Shown: positions 37,215 to 46,699, numbered from the stretch's first letter. The stretch: 64,000 bases of DNA from Rhizobiaceae bacterium (GCA_017644105.1 JAEPMD010000001.1:124001-188000); one strand, 5' to 3'. Notes: generated from the letters alone by a model not told the origin. Translations and numbers: made by a program.

Positions 37215-37236
37215 TATATAAATGTTTTTTTATATA
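37215..37236. promoter_or_regulatory. AT-rich BigR-type operator
   Basis: TATATAAA (37215-37222) and TTTATATA (37229-37236) are exact inverted repeats, six bases apart, in the 66-bp gap between the divergent YeeE/YedE gene and bigR. BigR is known to bind AT-rich dyads in this position and to repress both directions. Confidence 0.65.
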
Positions 37237-37265
37237 AACAATCACAAATATGCAAGGAATTTTTT

Positions 37266-37565
37266 ATGCTATTCGACATGACAGAGATGGAGCCGAAATT
37301 TGAGCAGGCTTCAAAACTCATGGAAATGCTATCGCAACCAGCGCGATTGCGCATTTTGTGCATCTTATTATCGGGCGAAAAAAGCGTGTTAGAATTATCG
37401 CGCGAGGTCGGCATGTCGCAGCCTGGCATGTCGCATCACCTTAAGAAACTGCGTGATGCAGAACTTGTTGAAACACGACGCGACGGCCAAACAATATATT
37501 ATTCGCTGCATGGCCGAGAAGTTTCTTCCGTCATGCAAACACTCTATGAACTGTATTGCGCTTAA
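37266..37565 (+). CDS. bigR: ArsR-family sulfide/persulfide-sensing repressor BigR
   Basis: 99 residues, winged helix. Cys32 (in RLRILCILL) and Cys98 (in LYELYCA) are 66 residues apart, the same spacing as the redox-active pair Cys42/Cys108 of BigR and Cys41/Cys107 of SqrR, as I remember them; reactive sulfur links them and releases DNA. Recognition helix is in SREVGMSQPGMSHHLKKL. Divergent from the YeeE/YedE-blh genes and followed by a convergent tauE-type gene. Confidence 0.88.
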   Translation: MLFDMTEMEPKFEQASKLMEMLSQPARLRILCILLSGEKSVLELSREVGMSQPGMSHHLKKLRDAELVETRRDGQTIYYSLHGREVSSVMQTLYELYCA

Positions 37566-37593
37566 TACGGACCTTAGTTTAACCGGCAGCTTA

Positions 37594-38421
37594 TTAGCTC
37601 AAACCGACCCACAACATCCTAAGTGACGTGATGAACAAAAACAGCGCGAAGGCTTTTTTCAAATTCGCTGGATTTAGACCGTGAGCGAGTTTAGCACCCA
37701 ATGGGGCGGTAAAGACACTGACGGAAAAGATCAAAACTGCGGCTGGAATGCTTACATAACCAAATGAAAATGGCGGCCTTAAATCCGCTGACCAACCGGA
37801 CCAGATAAACCCGATCACAGCTGGGATCGCAATCACCAAACCAAAGGCCGACGCGGTGCCCACTGCGCGGTGAATTGGAAAGGAAAATGCGGACAAGATC
37901 GGCACTGACAATGTGCCTCCGCCAATTCCCATAAGGGCTGAAAAGCCACCGATGAAGCTTGGCAAGAACCCTTTACCCACCACACCCTTAGGCAGGTTTT
38001 CTGAGATTACGATCTTCTTGGGCAACGCCATATTGATCGACACAAGAAGCGCAATCACACCAAAAATCAGAGTTAAGCTAGATGACGCAAGATATTTAGA
38101 CAAAATCCCGCCAATCGCAGCGCCAATAAAAATCAAGGGCGACCAAGTTTTCAACAATTCAAGATCAATCGAACCCTTTTTGTGGTGTGATCGGGCTGAT
38201 GAAATAGATGTCGGAATAATGGTCGCAAGCGACGTTGCCACCGCAACATGCATGCTGATCTGCGGCGGTATATTGAGATAATCAAACAGGATGAACAGGA
38301 CCGGCACGATCACAATGCCGCCACCAACGCCCAAAAGGCCAGCGAGCACGCCGGCAATTGCACCCGTGCACAACATGGCGACAGCCAAAACGAGCAAAAA
38401 GGCCATTGTATAATCAGCCAT
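37594..38421 (-). CDS. TauE/SafE-family sulfite exporter
   Basis: 275 residues from ATG 38421, about eight membrane spans. The paired motifs GLLGVGGGIVIVPVL and GIGGGTLSVPIL are those of the TauE/SafE family. Next to bigR, it probably exports sulfite produced by persulfide oxidation. Convergent with bigR, so its own promoter lies beyond 38421. Confidence 0.84.
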   Translation of the reverse strand: MADYTMAFLLVLAVAMLCTGAIAGVLAGLLGVGGGIVIVPVLFILFDYLNIPPQISMHVAVATSLATIIPTSISSARSHHKKGSIDLELLKTWSPLIFIGAAIGGILSKYLASSSLTLIFGVIALLVSINMALPKKIVISENLPKGVVGKGFLPSFIGGFSALMGIGGGTLSVPILSAFSFPIHRAVGTASAFGLVIAIPAVIGFIWSGWSADLRPPFSFGYVSIPAAVLIFSVSVFTAPLGAKLAHGLNPANLKKAFALFLFITSLRMLWVGLS

Positions 38422-38454
38422 CACATAAAGCCTTTATAGATTGAGTGCGTAAAA

Positions 38455-38691
38455 CTAGAATGTTTTGAAGGTCAGCGTGGTCAAAGTGCGTTCGATACCT
38501 TCAATATCGAGCAAATTGTCATTGATATATTTTCCGATATCGACATCTTTATCGACATAGATTTTCACCATGAGATCAAAATCTCCACTGGTGGAGTAGA
38601 GTTCTGAATGAACTTCGCGAGCGACAATTTCATCAGCTACTTTGTACCCCGTACCGGGTTTGCATCTAATCTGCACAAAGACACACTGCAT
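38455..38691 (-). CDS. Stand-alone Lrp/AsnC effector (RAM) domain protein
   Basis: 78 residues. Only the ligand-binding RAM domain (VFVQIRCKPG, TSGDFDLMVKI, GIERTLTTLTF) without the DNA-binding part. Such proteins form rings and may bind amino acids or modulate full-length Lrp regulators. Function not known. Separate from its neighbours by short gaps. Confidence 0.82.
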   Translation of the reverse strand: MQCVFVQIRCKPGTGYKVADEIVAREVHSELYSTSGDFDLMVKIYVDKDVDIGKYINDNLLDIEGIERTLTTLTFKTF

Positions 38692-38760
38692 CTATTTGCT
38701 CCTCAAAATGTTCATATGATTTACTCTTAGACTCACCCTTAAATCGGATTGATCCGCGCA

Positions 38761-39018
38761 TCAAGTCAATGCTGATTTTATCTCGTCCCATTCATCTTCA
38801 AATGAACCATCATAAGCTGGCTTTCCAGCGCGTTTATACCAGTAATCCGCGTTGAAAATATCGCCCTCAATGCGATGGACATAGGCATGAACCCAATCAT
38901 ATTCGCTCATTCCCTCGCCCGCCTGGCAAATTGCATGGGCCGCATCTAAATCAGCACCGGTTTGAAAATTTCCCGATTTGATAAAATCCAGTGCTTTTAG
39001 AAGATCAGAATTCACCAT
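38761..39018 (-). CDS. Small conserved protein of unknown function
   Basis: 85 residues. Soluble; the stretch DLDAAHAICQAGEG followed by HRIEGDIFNADYWYKRAGKP is familiar from alphaproteobacterial hypothetical proteins, but I know no function. Lies 24 bp before the 3' end of the kinase gene on the same strand. Confidence 0.65.
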   Translation of the reverse strand: MVNSDLLKALDFIKSGNFQTGADLDAAHAICQAGEGMSEYDWVHAYVHRIEGDIFNADYWYKRAGKPAYDGSFEDEWDEIKSALT

Positions 39019-39041
39019 TGTTCAAACCCTATTTCAATTTC

Positions 39042-40442
39042 TTACGCGTCCACAAGAAGTGGAAATTTAAGCGAGACGTTTAATCCAGTACCAAATTCTC
39101 GATCTTTCAGCTCCAATACACCGCTAAATAAATGCGCGATATCTCGTGCTATTGGCAAACCTAAACCAGAGCCATTTTTAGAATATTCTCCGCTAGAAAA
39201 ACGTTCCATCAGATCAACTTTTTGCTGAGCGCTCATGCCAACGCCATTGTCTTCAATATCAAGATGACAGATGCCATCTACAACATCACGGCATCGTACG
39301 GTAATGTGGATATCTTTGCCACCATATTTAACAGCATTTTCAACCAGATTACGCAGCATTTCGCGATATAGAACAGGATCACCTTTGACCAAAAGATGGT
39401 CACTGCCTTCATAGCCTAGATCAATTTTCCCCAAATTCTGATTGGAAATCATATCCGCACAGACCATTCTGCAAGTTTCGGCAATGTCACAATTCAAATC
39501 CGGCAGGTTTTCCAACGCACCTGAATCAATGCGCGCGAGCACCATAAGACGTGAGATCATTTTTTCACTATCCTGGATCGCTTCATCCATTTGATGTAGT
39601 GCGCTGTCGCGATCCTGATCCGATTTTGCCCGTCGCGCGATCTCAGCTTGCGTACGCATCACGGCAAGCGGCGTGCGCAATTGATGACTGGCATTGGAAG
39701 TAAAATTTCGCATGGCTGATATGCTGGTGCCGATACGGCTCAAAAGATCATTAGTTGTCGTTACAAGGCCTTTAATCTCGTTCGGCACAGCATGCAAAAT
39801 GGGTCTTAAATCATCAGAACTTCGTCGCCCGATAGCATCGCGCACGGTATAAAGCGGGCGCAAGGCCCGGGTCACGGCAAACCAAACCGCAATGGCTGCG
39901 GTTAAAATCAGCAAGCCCTGCCGAATGGCGGACCGGATAAGAATGTCCTGCGCCATTTTATTGCGCGCATTTGTGGTTTCAGCAATCGCCAACCGATAAC
40001 CAAGCGATGATTGACTTGACGAAGCTGCACCTTCCAAAACCGCTATTCTGATCGGAAAATTTCGAAATTCAGCATCTGAAAATTTAAGATTATTTTCAGA
40101 CCTATCGGCGGATTGAGGCAAATTTAAATTGCGATAACCAGTGATAAAATCGCCGTTCTCACCTTCGATCTTGTAGAAAACACGATCATCTTCCGCAGAG
40201 GTCAGCATCTCCAAAGCGACATAGGGAATATCAACGTCGAGATCACCATCGTCATTAACAAAAATACGCTCTGCGATCGCTAAAGCCGACCCAGCAAGCA
40301 CGCGATCTGAAATCTCATCAGCTGTCAGGCGCGCGGTATTATAAGCATCAATTAGCGAAATAAGACCAATGATCAACAAAGGTAACAACAGCCAAACCAA
40401 AAGCCGTTGCCGCAAGGAATATGTTTTGGTTTGGCCGCTCAT
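39042..40442 (-). CDS. Sensor histidine kinase, TctE-like
   Basis: 466 residues from ATG 40442. Membrane span at about 20-40, a periplasmic 2CSK_N-type sensor domain, a second span at about 175-195, HAMP, the phospho-acceptor box NASHQLRTPLAVMRT and an ATPase domain ending GSGLGLPIARD. The start directly follows the regulator's stop (TAA-T-ATG). With the regulator it stands divergent from a solute-binding protein and tctCBA, so it most likely senses the substrate of that transporter. Confidence 0.83.
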   Translation of the reverse strand: MSGQTKTYSLRQRLLVWLLLPLLIIGLISLIDAYNTARLTADEISDRVLAGSALAIAERIFVNDDGDLDVDIPYVALEMLTSAEDDRVFYKIEGENGDFITGYRNLNLPQSADRSENNLKFSDAEFRNFPIRIAVLEGAASSSQSSLGYRLAIAETTNARNKMAQDILIRSAIRQGLLILTAAIAVWFAVTRALRPLYTVRDAIGRRSSDDLRPILHAVPNEIKGLVTTTNDLLSRIGTSISAMRNFTSNASHQLRTPLAVMRTQAEIARRAKSDQDRDSALHQMDEAIQDSEKMISRLMVLARIDSGALENLPDLNCDIAETCRMVCADMISNQNLGKIDLGYEGSDHLLVKGDPVLYREMLRNLVENAVKYGGKDIHITVRCRDVVDGICHLDIEDNGVGMSAQQKVDLMERFSSGEYSKNGSGLGLPIARDIAHLFSGVLELKDREFGTGLNVSLKFPLLVDA

Positions 40443-40443
40443 A

Positions 40444-41115
40444 TTAATCTTCAAGCGGTTGCAAATAATAACCCAACCCGCGCGCTGCCTTGATCGTTAG
40501 ACCGTAGCTGACAAGGCGTTTTCGCAATCGCGAGATATATTGCTCAATTGCATTTTCACTAATGTCCTCATCAAAACTTGAGAGCGTTTCAATCATGCGG
40601 GGTTTGGAGATAATCCGGCCATTGGCAATGAGTAATTCGCGTAAAACATTGGTTTCGCGCGCCGGCAGTTCAATGGACTTTTCATTGGCAAACACCTGAT
40701 TAGTTTTAAGGTCCAAACTGATTTGTCCAAAATCCAATTGTGAAGTTTTTACCGCCTGTGAACGACGTAAGAGCGCCCGAATGCGCGCTTCAAGCTCGCT
40801 CCATTCAAACGGTTTAGACATATAATCATCTGCCCCAATATCAAGCCCTTTAATGCGATCATCAAGACCACCGCGCGCCGTCAAAATCAACACTGGGACC
40901 AAACTACGTTTGGCGCGAATTTCCTTTAAAACCTGCAATCCGTCGATATCTGGCAGGCTCAAGTCCAAGATAATCAGATCATAATTAAACGCCGCCGCCG
41001 CTGATAAAGCACCGTCACCATCTTCCACCAGATCGGCGACAAAACTACTGTCACTGAGCAGATGTTTTAATCCCTGACCAAGTTTTTTATTGTCTTCGAC
41101 GACTAAAATACGCAT
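40444..41115 (-). CDS. OmpR-family response regulator, TctD-like
   Basis: 223 residues from ATG 41115 with GGAGAG ahead. Receiver domain with Asp51 (in IILDLSLPDIDG), winged helix with ELPARETNVLRELL and AIEQYISRLRKRL. TctD regulators activate tricarboxylate transporters; here tctCBA is divergent and 1.2 kb away. Genes for the regulator, kinase and transporter thus lie together. Confidence 0.84.
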   Translation of the reverse strand: MRILVVEDNKKLGQGLKHLLSDSSFVADLVEDGDGALSAAAAFNYDLIILDLSLPDIDGLQVLKEIRAKRSLVPVLILTARGGLDDRIKGLDIGADDYMSKPFEWSELEARIRALLRRSQAVKTSQLDFGQISLDLKTNQVFANEKSIELPARETNVLRELLIANGRIISKPRMIETLSSFDEDISENAIEQYISRLRKRLVSYGLTIKAARGLGYYLQPLED

Positions 41116-41184
41116 TCTCTCTCCCGAACTTGCAATAAAACACATATTTTTTGAATGTAAAATTGATTTTTGAAGGGGTTTTTC

Positions 41185-42252
41185 TTGAAAACCATAATTT
41201 ATTTCATAATCGCCAGTTTTCTCGCTCTCTCATCATCGGTGGCCCAAACCCTTTTTCCTGCCATGAATGAAGGCGCAAATGTGCAAACGCTCAACGTCTA
41301 TTCTTCGCTCGATGAAGACGCGTCCAAACCCCTTATTGCAGCTTTTCAAAAACAAAATCCCAATATCGCTATTGTCTATGAGGATATGCAAAGTCTTGAT
41401 ATTTACGAGCGGGTCATTCGTGAAACCGACAATAATGAAAAAACCGCTGATCTGGTTCTCTCATCTGCGATGGATTTACAGGTTAAGCTGGTTAATGACG
41501 GCTATGCACAAACCAGCATTAACGCCAATACAAGCACATGGCCGAGCTGGGCGAAATGGCGAAATTCAGCTTTTGGGTTGACCTATGAACCTTCAGTTTT
41601 GGTCTATCATAAGCCAAGTTTTGAAAACATTTCACCGCCCAAGAACCGTTCCGATCTGGTGGCGTTGCTGAAAAACAATGACAATGAATTTTACGGCAAA
41701 ATAGCCACCTATGACATTGAGCGTTCAGGCTTTGGGTTTTTAATCCTGGCCCGTGATCAGGAGCATAATCGAAATATCTGGGACTTGGTCAGCGCCATGG
41801 GATCAACCGGTGTGAAACTCTATTCCAATTCATCATCGATCCTAGAACGCGTGTCTGATGGCAGGTTTGTGCTGGGATACAACATTGTAGGCTCTTATGC
41901 GGAAAACTGGCTTCGCCAAAATCCCGATCTCGGCATCATCATGCTCGAGGATTATACGGTTGTGATGTCGCGTATCGCCCTCATACCGCAAGCAGCGGCC
42001 AATCCTGAACTGGGCAAAACGCTCCTCTCTTTCTTAATGTCGAAAGATGGCCAAGCCGTTATGGCAACGGACGTGAAATTGCCAGCGCTTCATCCCGATA
42101 TTTCTGGCGAGAACACCGCAAGCAATTTGCGCGAACGCATGGGAAGTCAACTCCGACCAATCTCTATTGGGCCGGGCTTGATCGCCTATCTCGATCAGGT
42201 CAAACGTTCTCGCTTCATTTCGCAATGGAACACGGCCTTACGCGGCAACTGA
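41185..42252 (+). CDS. Orphan extracellular solute-binding protein
   Basis: 355 residues from TTG 41185, which has AAGGGG six bases upstream; another TTG at 41170 lies before that site. Signal peptide (MKTIIYFIIASFLAL to VAQ), then an iron(III)-type ABC binding-protein fold (NVYSSLDEDASKPLIAAF, SGFGFLILARDQ). No ABC permease or ATPase is adjacent. Its place between the TctDE-like pair and tctCBA suggests that it presents a ligand to the sensor kinase or is a second receptor. An AT-rich hairpin follows the stop. Confidence 0.78.
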   Translation: MKTIIYFIIASFLALSSSVAQTLFPAMNEGANVQTLNVYSSLDEDASKPLIAAFQKQNPNIAIVYEDMQSLDIYERVIRETDNNEKTADLVLSSAMDLQVKLVNDGYAQTSINANTSTWPSWAKWRNSAFGLTYEPSVLVYHKPSFENISPPKNRSDLVALLKNNDNEFYGKIATYDIERSGFGFLILARDQEHNRNIWDLVSAMGSTGVKLYSNSSSILERVSDGRFVLGYNIVGSYAENWLRQNPDLGIIMLEDYTVVMSRIALIPQAAANPELGKTLLSFLMSKDGQAVMATDVKLPALHPDISGENTASNLRERMGSQLRPISIGPGLIAYLDQVKRSRFISQWNTALRGN

Positions 42253-42277
42253 TCATTTCCTCCCAAATGATTCTTTT
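42252..42277 (+). terminator. Hairpin with T-rich tail after the solute-binding gene
   Basis: ATCATTT-CCTCCC-AAATGAT (42252-42271) followed by TCTTTT. The stem is AT-rich, so termination may be partial. Next to it, TGTCA-N6-TGACA (42284-42299) is a second dyad that may be an operator for tctC. Confidence 0.45.
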
Positions 42278-42283
42278 AACCCG

Positions 42284-42299
42284 TGTCAGCTAGATGACA
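42284..42299. promoter_or_regulatory. Small dyad upstream of tctC
   Basis: TGTCA (42284-42288) and TGACA (42295-42299) are inverted repeats with a 6-bp spacer, about 63 bp before the tctC start. Position fits an operator for the TctD-like regulator, but the site is short. Confidence 0.25.
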
Positions 42300-42361
42300 G
42301 TTTTGTGTGTTTAGCTTCGTTAGCTCCGCGAAACCGCGGTGCCTATCATTGGGAGGAAACA

Positions 42362-43330
42362 ATGAATCTTAAATTTATGAAAACCGCGGCATACGGCGCG
42401 GTTCTAAGTGCTGCAATGCTAACAACTTCAATTGCAGCGGAATGTATTGCCCCAGCAAACCCAGGTGGTGGTTGGGATTTCACATGCCGTCAAATCGGTA
42501 AAATCATGTATGACATCAAAGCCGTCGATAAGCCTGTTCAGGTGACCAATATGCCAGGTGCTGGTGGTGGTTTGGCTTATAACCACGTTGTTGGTGAGCG
42601 CGGAAGCGATGCTGACCTCATCGTTGCTGCTTCTTCTGCAACAACAACACGTTTGGCTCAAAATGCCTATGCTGGCATGACAGCTGACCAAGTTCGCTTT
42701 GTTGGCGCGATCGGTGCGGATCCAGGCGTCATTGCTGTCGCTGCAGACAGCAAATATCAGTCATTGAATGATTTGGTTGATGCTATTTTAGCAGATCCAG
42801 GTTCTGTTGCTTTTGCCGGCGGTTCAGCGGTGGGTGGTTTTGACCATCTTAAGCCTCTCATGGTTCTTAAAGAAGCTGGTTTCACTGACATCACCAAAGT
42901 TAAATATATCGGTGTTGATGGTGGCGCAGATGCGATCACACAAACAGTTGGCGGCTTCACGCAAGCCATGACTGGTGACATGTCTGAAATCGTAAGCTTC
43001 CTTGCAAATGGCGACATTCGCGTGATTGCTGTTCTCACTGAAGAACGCGTACCGGGTTTTGAACAAATCCCAACAGCAAAAGAACAAGGTTACGACGTTG
43101 TTGCTGTGAACTGGCGTGGTCTTTATGTGCCAAAAGGCATTTCTGACGATCAGTTCAACGATTGGGCAGGTAAATTGCAACAAGTAGCAGACAGCCCAGA
43201 GTGGGCAGAAGCTATGGCTGCAAATGGTCTAGCACCATTTACAAAAGTTGGTGGCGACTTCCAGTCTTATGTTGACGGTCTGGTTTCTGACATCAATGCA
43301 ATGTCCAAAGAATTGGGAGTAATCCAGTAA
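42362..43330 (+). CDS. tctC: Tripartite tricarboxylate transporter binding protein TctC
   Basis: 322 residues from ATG 42362 (GGGAGG upstream). Signal peptide (MKTAAYGAVLSAAMLTTSIA), then the TctC family signature ANPGGGWDFTCRQIGKIM and GGGLAYNHVVGE. Periplasmic receptor of a TTT-family importer for organic acids; the ligand is not readable. Its stop overlaps the start of tctB by one base. Confidence 0.88.
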   Translation: MNLKFMKTAAYGAVLSAAMLTTSIAAECIAPANPGGGWDFTCRQIGKIMYDIKAVDKPVQVTNMPGAGGGLAYNHVVGERGSDADLIVAASSATTTRLAQNAYAGMTADQVRFVGAIGADPGVIAVAADSKYQSLNDLVDAILADPGSVAFAGGSAVGGFDHLKPLMVLKEAGFTDITKVKYIGVDGGADAITQTVGGFTQAMTGDMSEIVSFLANGDIRVIAVLTEERVPGFEQIPTAKEQGYDVVAVNWRGLYVPKGISDDQFNDWAGKLQQVADSPEWAEAMAANGLAPFTKVGGDFQSYVDGLVSDINAMSKELGVIQ

Positions 43331-43821
43331 TGGCATCAGACCGTATTTTTGGTCTGATCACCCTGATCACTGCAGTCGCGTATATCGCGGCTGCCACTCA
43401 GATTCAGACAAATCTGTTTTCGGGACAGTTTCTTCCGAAACTTTTTCCACTTTTAATCGGTGCAGTTGCTGCGATTTCATCTTTGGTGCTGATCTTTAAA
43501 CCAGATCCCGATCCGGAATGGCCGCAATCCGCAACATGGCTCAACATGGCAATTGCTGTTGCAGTTCTTTCTGTTTACGCCGTTCTTATCACGCCCTTAG
43601 GATTTATCTTGCCAACTATGTTTGCCGCCGGAATTATCAGCTATCAAATTGCGCCAAATGCAAGAAATGCAACATTAAGCGGCATTGGTTTATCACTGCT
43701 TTTATTTGCGCTTTTCAAATATGCGCTCGGTCTTGGCAATATTGTAGCTTACAAAATTCCAACACTTGCAAGCCTTTGGGACGCACTGACAATTCTCATT
43801 CCATTTGTAGGCGGACACTAG
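43330..43821 (+). CDS. tctB: TTT-family small membrane subunit TctB
   Basis: 163 residues, four membrane spans, the small subunit of the tripartite tricarboxylate transporter. It starts on the last base of tctC's stop and ends two bases before tctA. TctB sequences are poorly conserved; gene order gives the assignment. Confidence 0.85.
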   Translation: MASDRIFGLITLITAVAYIAAATQIQTNLFSGQFLPKLFPLLIGAVAAISSLVLIFKPDPDPEWPQSATWLNMAIAVAVLSVYAVLITPLGFILPTMFAAGIISYQIAPNARNATLSGIGLSLLLFALFKYALGLGNIVAYKIPTLASLWDALTILIPFVGGH

Positions 43822-43822
43822 C

Positions 43823-45328
43823 ATGGATATTCTTTCCAATCTCGCTCTCGGATTTTCCATAGCGCTCTCGCCCTATACACTTATGTTGGCGATCATCGGC
43901 TGCTTTTTGGGTACCATTATTGGCGCACTTCCTGGCCTTGGGCCATCCAATGGTGTGGCCATTCTCATTCCGATTACATTTACCCTTGGTCTTGATGCCA
44001 CAGCCGCGCTCGTTCTTATGACATCGGTTTATTATGGCGCCATGTATGGTGGTCGTATCAGCTCTATTCTTTTAAACATTCCCGGCGACGAACCGGCATT
44101 AATGACCACGCTAGATGGTTACCCCATGGCCAAAGCTGGTCGCGCGGGCGACGCACTTGTATTGTCTGGTGTTGCATCATTTGTTGGTGCGTTTTTGGCA
44201 ACCATTGGCTTGATGCTACTTGCACCAGTTCTCGCGCGCGTCGCATTCTTGTTCGGACCCGCTGAATATTTTGCACTTTATCTTTTAGCTTTTTGTACAC
44301 TTGGCGGCATGGCTTCCAACAATCAAGCAAAAAGCGCGATTGCAGCTTGTATTGGTCTTGGCATTGCCATGATCGGTGTGGATAGTTCTTCAGGTCTTCC
44401 GCGTTTGACGGGCGGCAACTTGCACCTGTTCGACGGCATTGATTTCCTTGTTGCCATTGTCGGACTATTTGCGATTGCCGAAGTGTTCTTCTTCATTGAA
44501 AGCCACGGTAAAGGATCCGCAATTGGGGTTGTTCTCGATAAGGTTCGCATTCCGTGGAAAGATATCGTGGCAACACGATGGACCATGTTGCGCGCCTCGC
44601 TCGTTGGCTTCATTGCTGGTGTTCTTCCAGGTGCCGGTGCATCGCTTGGTTCGTTCATGGCTTATATGTCAGAAAAATCAATTGCTGGCGAAAAAGGCGG
44701 ATTTGGAACTGGCGTTGCAAAAGGTGTTGCTGCACCAGAAGCTGGGAACAATTCAGCTGCGGGTGGCGCATTGGTGCCCATGCTGACGCTGGGTGTCCCA
44801 GGGTCGGGAACAACGGCCGTATTGCTTGCGCTTCTTATGACGCTCAACATCACACCCGGCCCAACATTATTCCGGGAAAATCCAGATGTGGTTTGGGGTC
44901 TGATCGCTTCATTGCTCATCGCCAATATTGTCTTGCTCTTGATGAATGTGCCAATGGTGAAAATATTCGTCAAGGTGCTGACAGTACCAGCATGGGTTCT
45001 ATTGCCCGGCGTGACGATGATTTCATTTGTTGGGATCTATTCGCTATCAGGCAGCTATTTTGATCTATTGCTAATGATTGGCTTTGGTGTGCTTGGATAT
45101 TTCCTCCGCAAATTGGATGTGCCCACAGTACCCGTGATCCTTGGCATTCTGCTCGGCGGCAATATGGAAGACGCATTACGTCGCGCCATGACCTTGTCTG
45201 ATGGCGACGCCACTTACCTCTTCTCAAGTTGGATCGCAATTGGTCTTTGGGTGGCAGCCTTTGCAGGTTTCATTGCACCCATGTTCCTGCGCAATCTGTT
45301 GAAAAAACCGCAAGCGGTTACGGATTAA
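43823..45328 (+). CDS. tctA: TTT-family large membrane subunit TctA
   Basis: 501 residues, about eleven membrane spans. Family motifs include GALPGLGPSNGVAILIP, YGAMYGGRISSILLN, PGDEPALMTTLDGYPMA and GVPGSGTTAVLL. It forms the channel with TctB. Followed directly (3 bases) by the AtuA-family gene, so transporter and putative catabolic enzymes form one operon. Confidence 0.92.
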   Translation: MDILSNLALGFSIALSPYTLMLAIIGCFLGTIIGALPGLGPSNGVAILIPITFTLGLDATAALVLMTSVYYGAMYGGRISSILLNIPGDEPALMTTLDGYPMAKAGRAGDALVLSGVASFVGAFLATIGLMLLAPVLARVAFLFGPAEYFALYLLAFCTLGGMASNNQAKSAIAACIGLGIAMIGVDSSSGLPRLTGGNLHLFDGIDFLVAIVGLFAIAEVFFFIESHGKGSAIGVVLDKVRIPWKDIVATRWTMLRASLVGFIAGVLPGAGASLGSFMAYMSEKSIAGEKGGFGTGVAKGVAAPEAGNNSAAGGALVPMLTLGVPGSGTTAVLLALLMTLNITPGPTLFRENPDVVWGLIASLLIANIVLLLMNVPMVKIFVKVLTVPAWVLLPGVTMISFVGIYSLSGSYFDLLLMIGFGVLGYFLRKLDVPTVPVILGILLGGNMEDALRRAMTLSDGDATYLFSSWIAIGLWVAAFAGFIAPMFLRNLLKKPQAVTD

Positions 45329-45331
45329 ACT

Positions 45332-46699
45332 ATGACAAAAGTCGTCGTACCATCAGGCGCATTGGGCCTGAATTATGACAAAGATGCCTTGCAGCGCGCA
45401 ATCGCTGCAGGGCCAGATATTATCGCCATTGATGGCGGTTCAACCGATTCCGGCCCTTCTTATTTAGGGCGCGGCATCTCAAAATATTCAAGAAGCTCGA
45501 CCAAGATCGAATGGAAAGGCCTTATGCAGGCGCGCGCAAAAGCCAATGTGCCCCTTGTCATTGGAACAGCAGGCACCTGCGGTGCAGACAGCGCTGTTGA
45601 TTGGCTGGTTGATATAACCAAAGAAATTGCTCAAGAGCTCGGCCAGAACGTTAAAATCGCAGTTTTAAAATCATCCCAAGACAAGATAAAGATCCAAGAC
45701 GCATTTAACGATGATAAAATTTCACCTCTCGAACATGCCCCTGATTTAAACGCAGGTGACATAAGCTCGTTTGAAAATATTGTCGCACTCGCTGGTGTTG
45801 AACAAATCACCGAAGCGCTCAATACCGGCGCCGATATCATTATCGCAGGGCGCAAAACGGATACGGCCATCATAGCCGCATTACCGATCAAAAATAATTG
45901 CCACACTGGCGCGGCTTGGCACGGCGCAAAGATCGCTGAATGCGGCGCCTTATGCGCAACCAATCCGCAATCCGGCGTGATCCTTGTGGATTTTGACCAT
46001 GAAGGTTTCACCTTAACCCCCATGGCAGACAATGCAAAAGCAACGCCGCATACAGTGTCCGCTCATATGCTTTATGAAAATTCAAATCCATTTGTCCTTT
46101 ATGAACCGGGCGGTCATTTAGATGTAACCGAAGCGGATTATTCAGCTATCGATCAAAAATCCGTGCGCGTTGAAGGTGCGAAATGGGTGCCTTCAGACAA
46201 ATACACTGTCAAACTCGAAGGTTCGCGCATCACCGGATATCAAGTTATGATCATGGCGTTGGTGCGCGATAGCCACTATGTCGAACATATCGACCAATGG
46301 ACATCAGATATTCACGACTTATGCACATCAAAGGTAAAAGATCGCTTGGCTTTAAGCGATGATGATTTTGATATTGAGCTTAGATTGATTGGTAAAAATG
46401 CAACGCTTGGCGCGATTGATGTAAACACCAAAGACGCATCTGAGATTGGTGTGATGGGGATTGTGACAGCAAAAACATCTGAGCTTGCCAAAGAGATCGG
46501 CAAAATTTTAAACCCCTATCTCTTGCATCACCCACTCACCAAAGAGGAAGAAGTGCCAACATTTGCATTTCCATTTTCGCCTGCTGAGATCGAAGTCGGA
46601 CCAGTTTATGAATTTGGTCTCAATCACGTTCTTCAACTTGATCATCCTATGGATGCGTTTTCGCTTGATGTTGTTGAGGTGAAAAATGGCACGGCTTAG
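45332..46699 (+). CDS. AtuA/DUF1446-family protein
   Basis: 455 residues. Matches the acyclic-terpene-utilisation AtuA/DUF1446 family by the motifs AIDGGSTDSGPSYLG, VIGTAGTCGAD, GADIIIAGRKTDTA and NPFVLYEPGGHLD. These proteins occur beside DUF4387 proteins or fused to a second domain, in acid and terpene catabolism, but the reaction is not established. Within an operon with tctCBA, DUF4387 and an FAH-family protein, it probably acts on the imported acid. Overlaps the next gene by 14 bases. Confidence 0.82.
   Translation: MTKVVVPSGALGLNYDKDALQRAIAAGPDIIAIDGGSTDSGPSYLGRGISKYSRSSTKIEWKGLMQARAKANVPLVIGTAGTCGADSAVDWLVDITKEIAQELGQNVKIAVLKSSQDKIKIQDAFNDDKISPLEHAPDLNAGDISSFENIVALAGVEQITEALNTGADIIIAGRKTDTAIIAALPIKNNCHTGAAWHGAKIAECGALCATNPQSGVILVDFDHEGFTLTPMADNAKATPHTVSAHMLYENSNPFVLYEPGGHLDVTEADYSAIDQKSVRVEGAKWVPSDKYTVKLEGSRITGYQVMIMALVRDSHYVEHIDQWTSDIHDLCTSKVKDRLALSDDDFDIELRLIGKNATLGAIDVNTKDASEIGVMGIVTAKTSELAKEIGKILNPYLLHHPLTKEEEVPTFAFPFSPAEIEVGPVYEFGLNHVLQLDHPMDAFSLDVVEVKNGTA

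Noticed and set aside
44554-45063. 169-codon plus-strand frame inside tctA
   Set aside because: Out-of-frame shadow rich in Cys, Arg and Trp, inside a well-conserved transporter gene.
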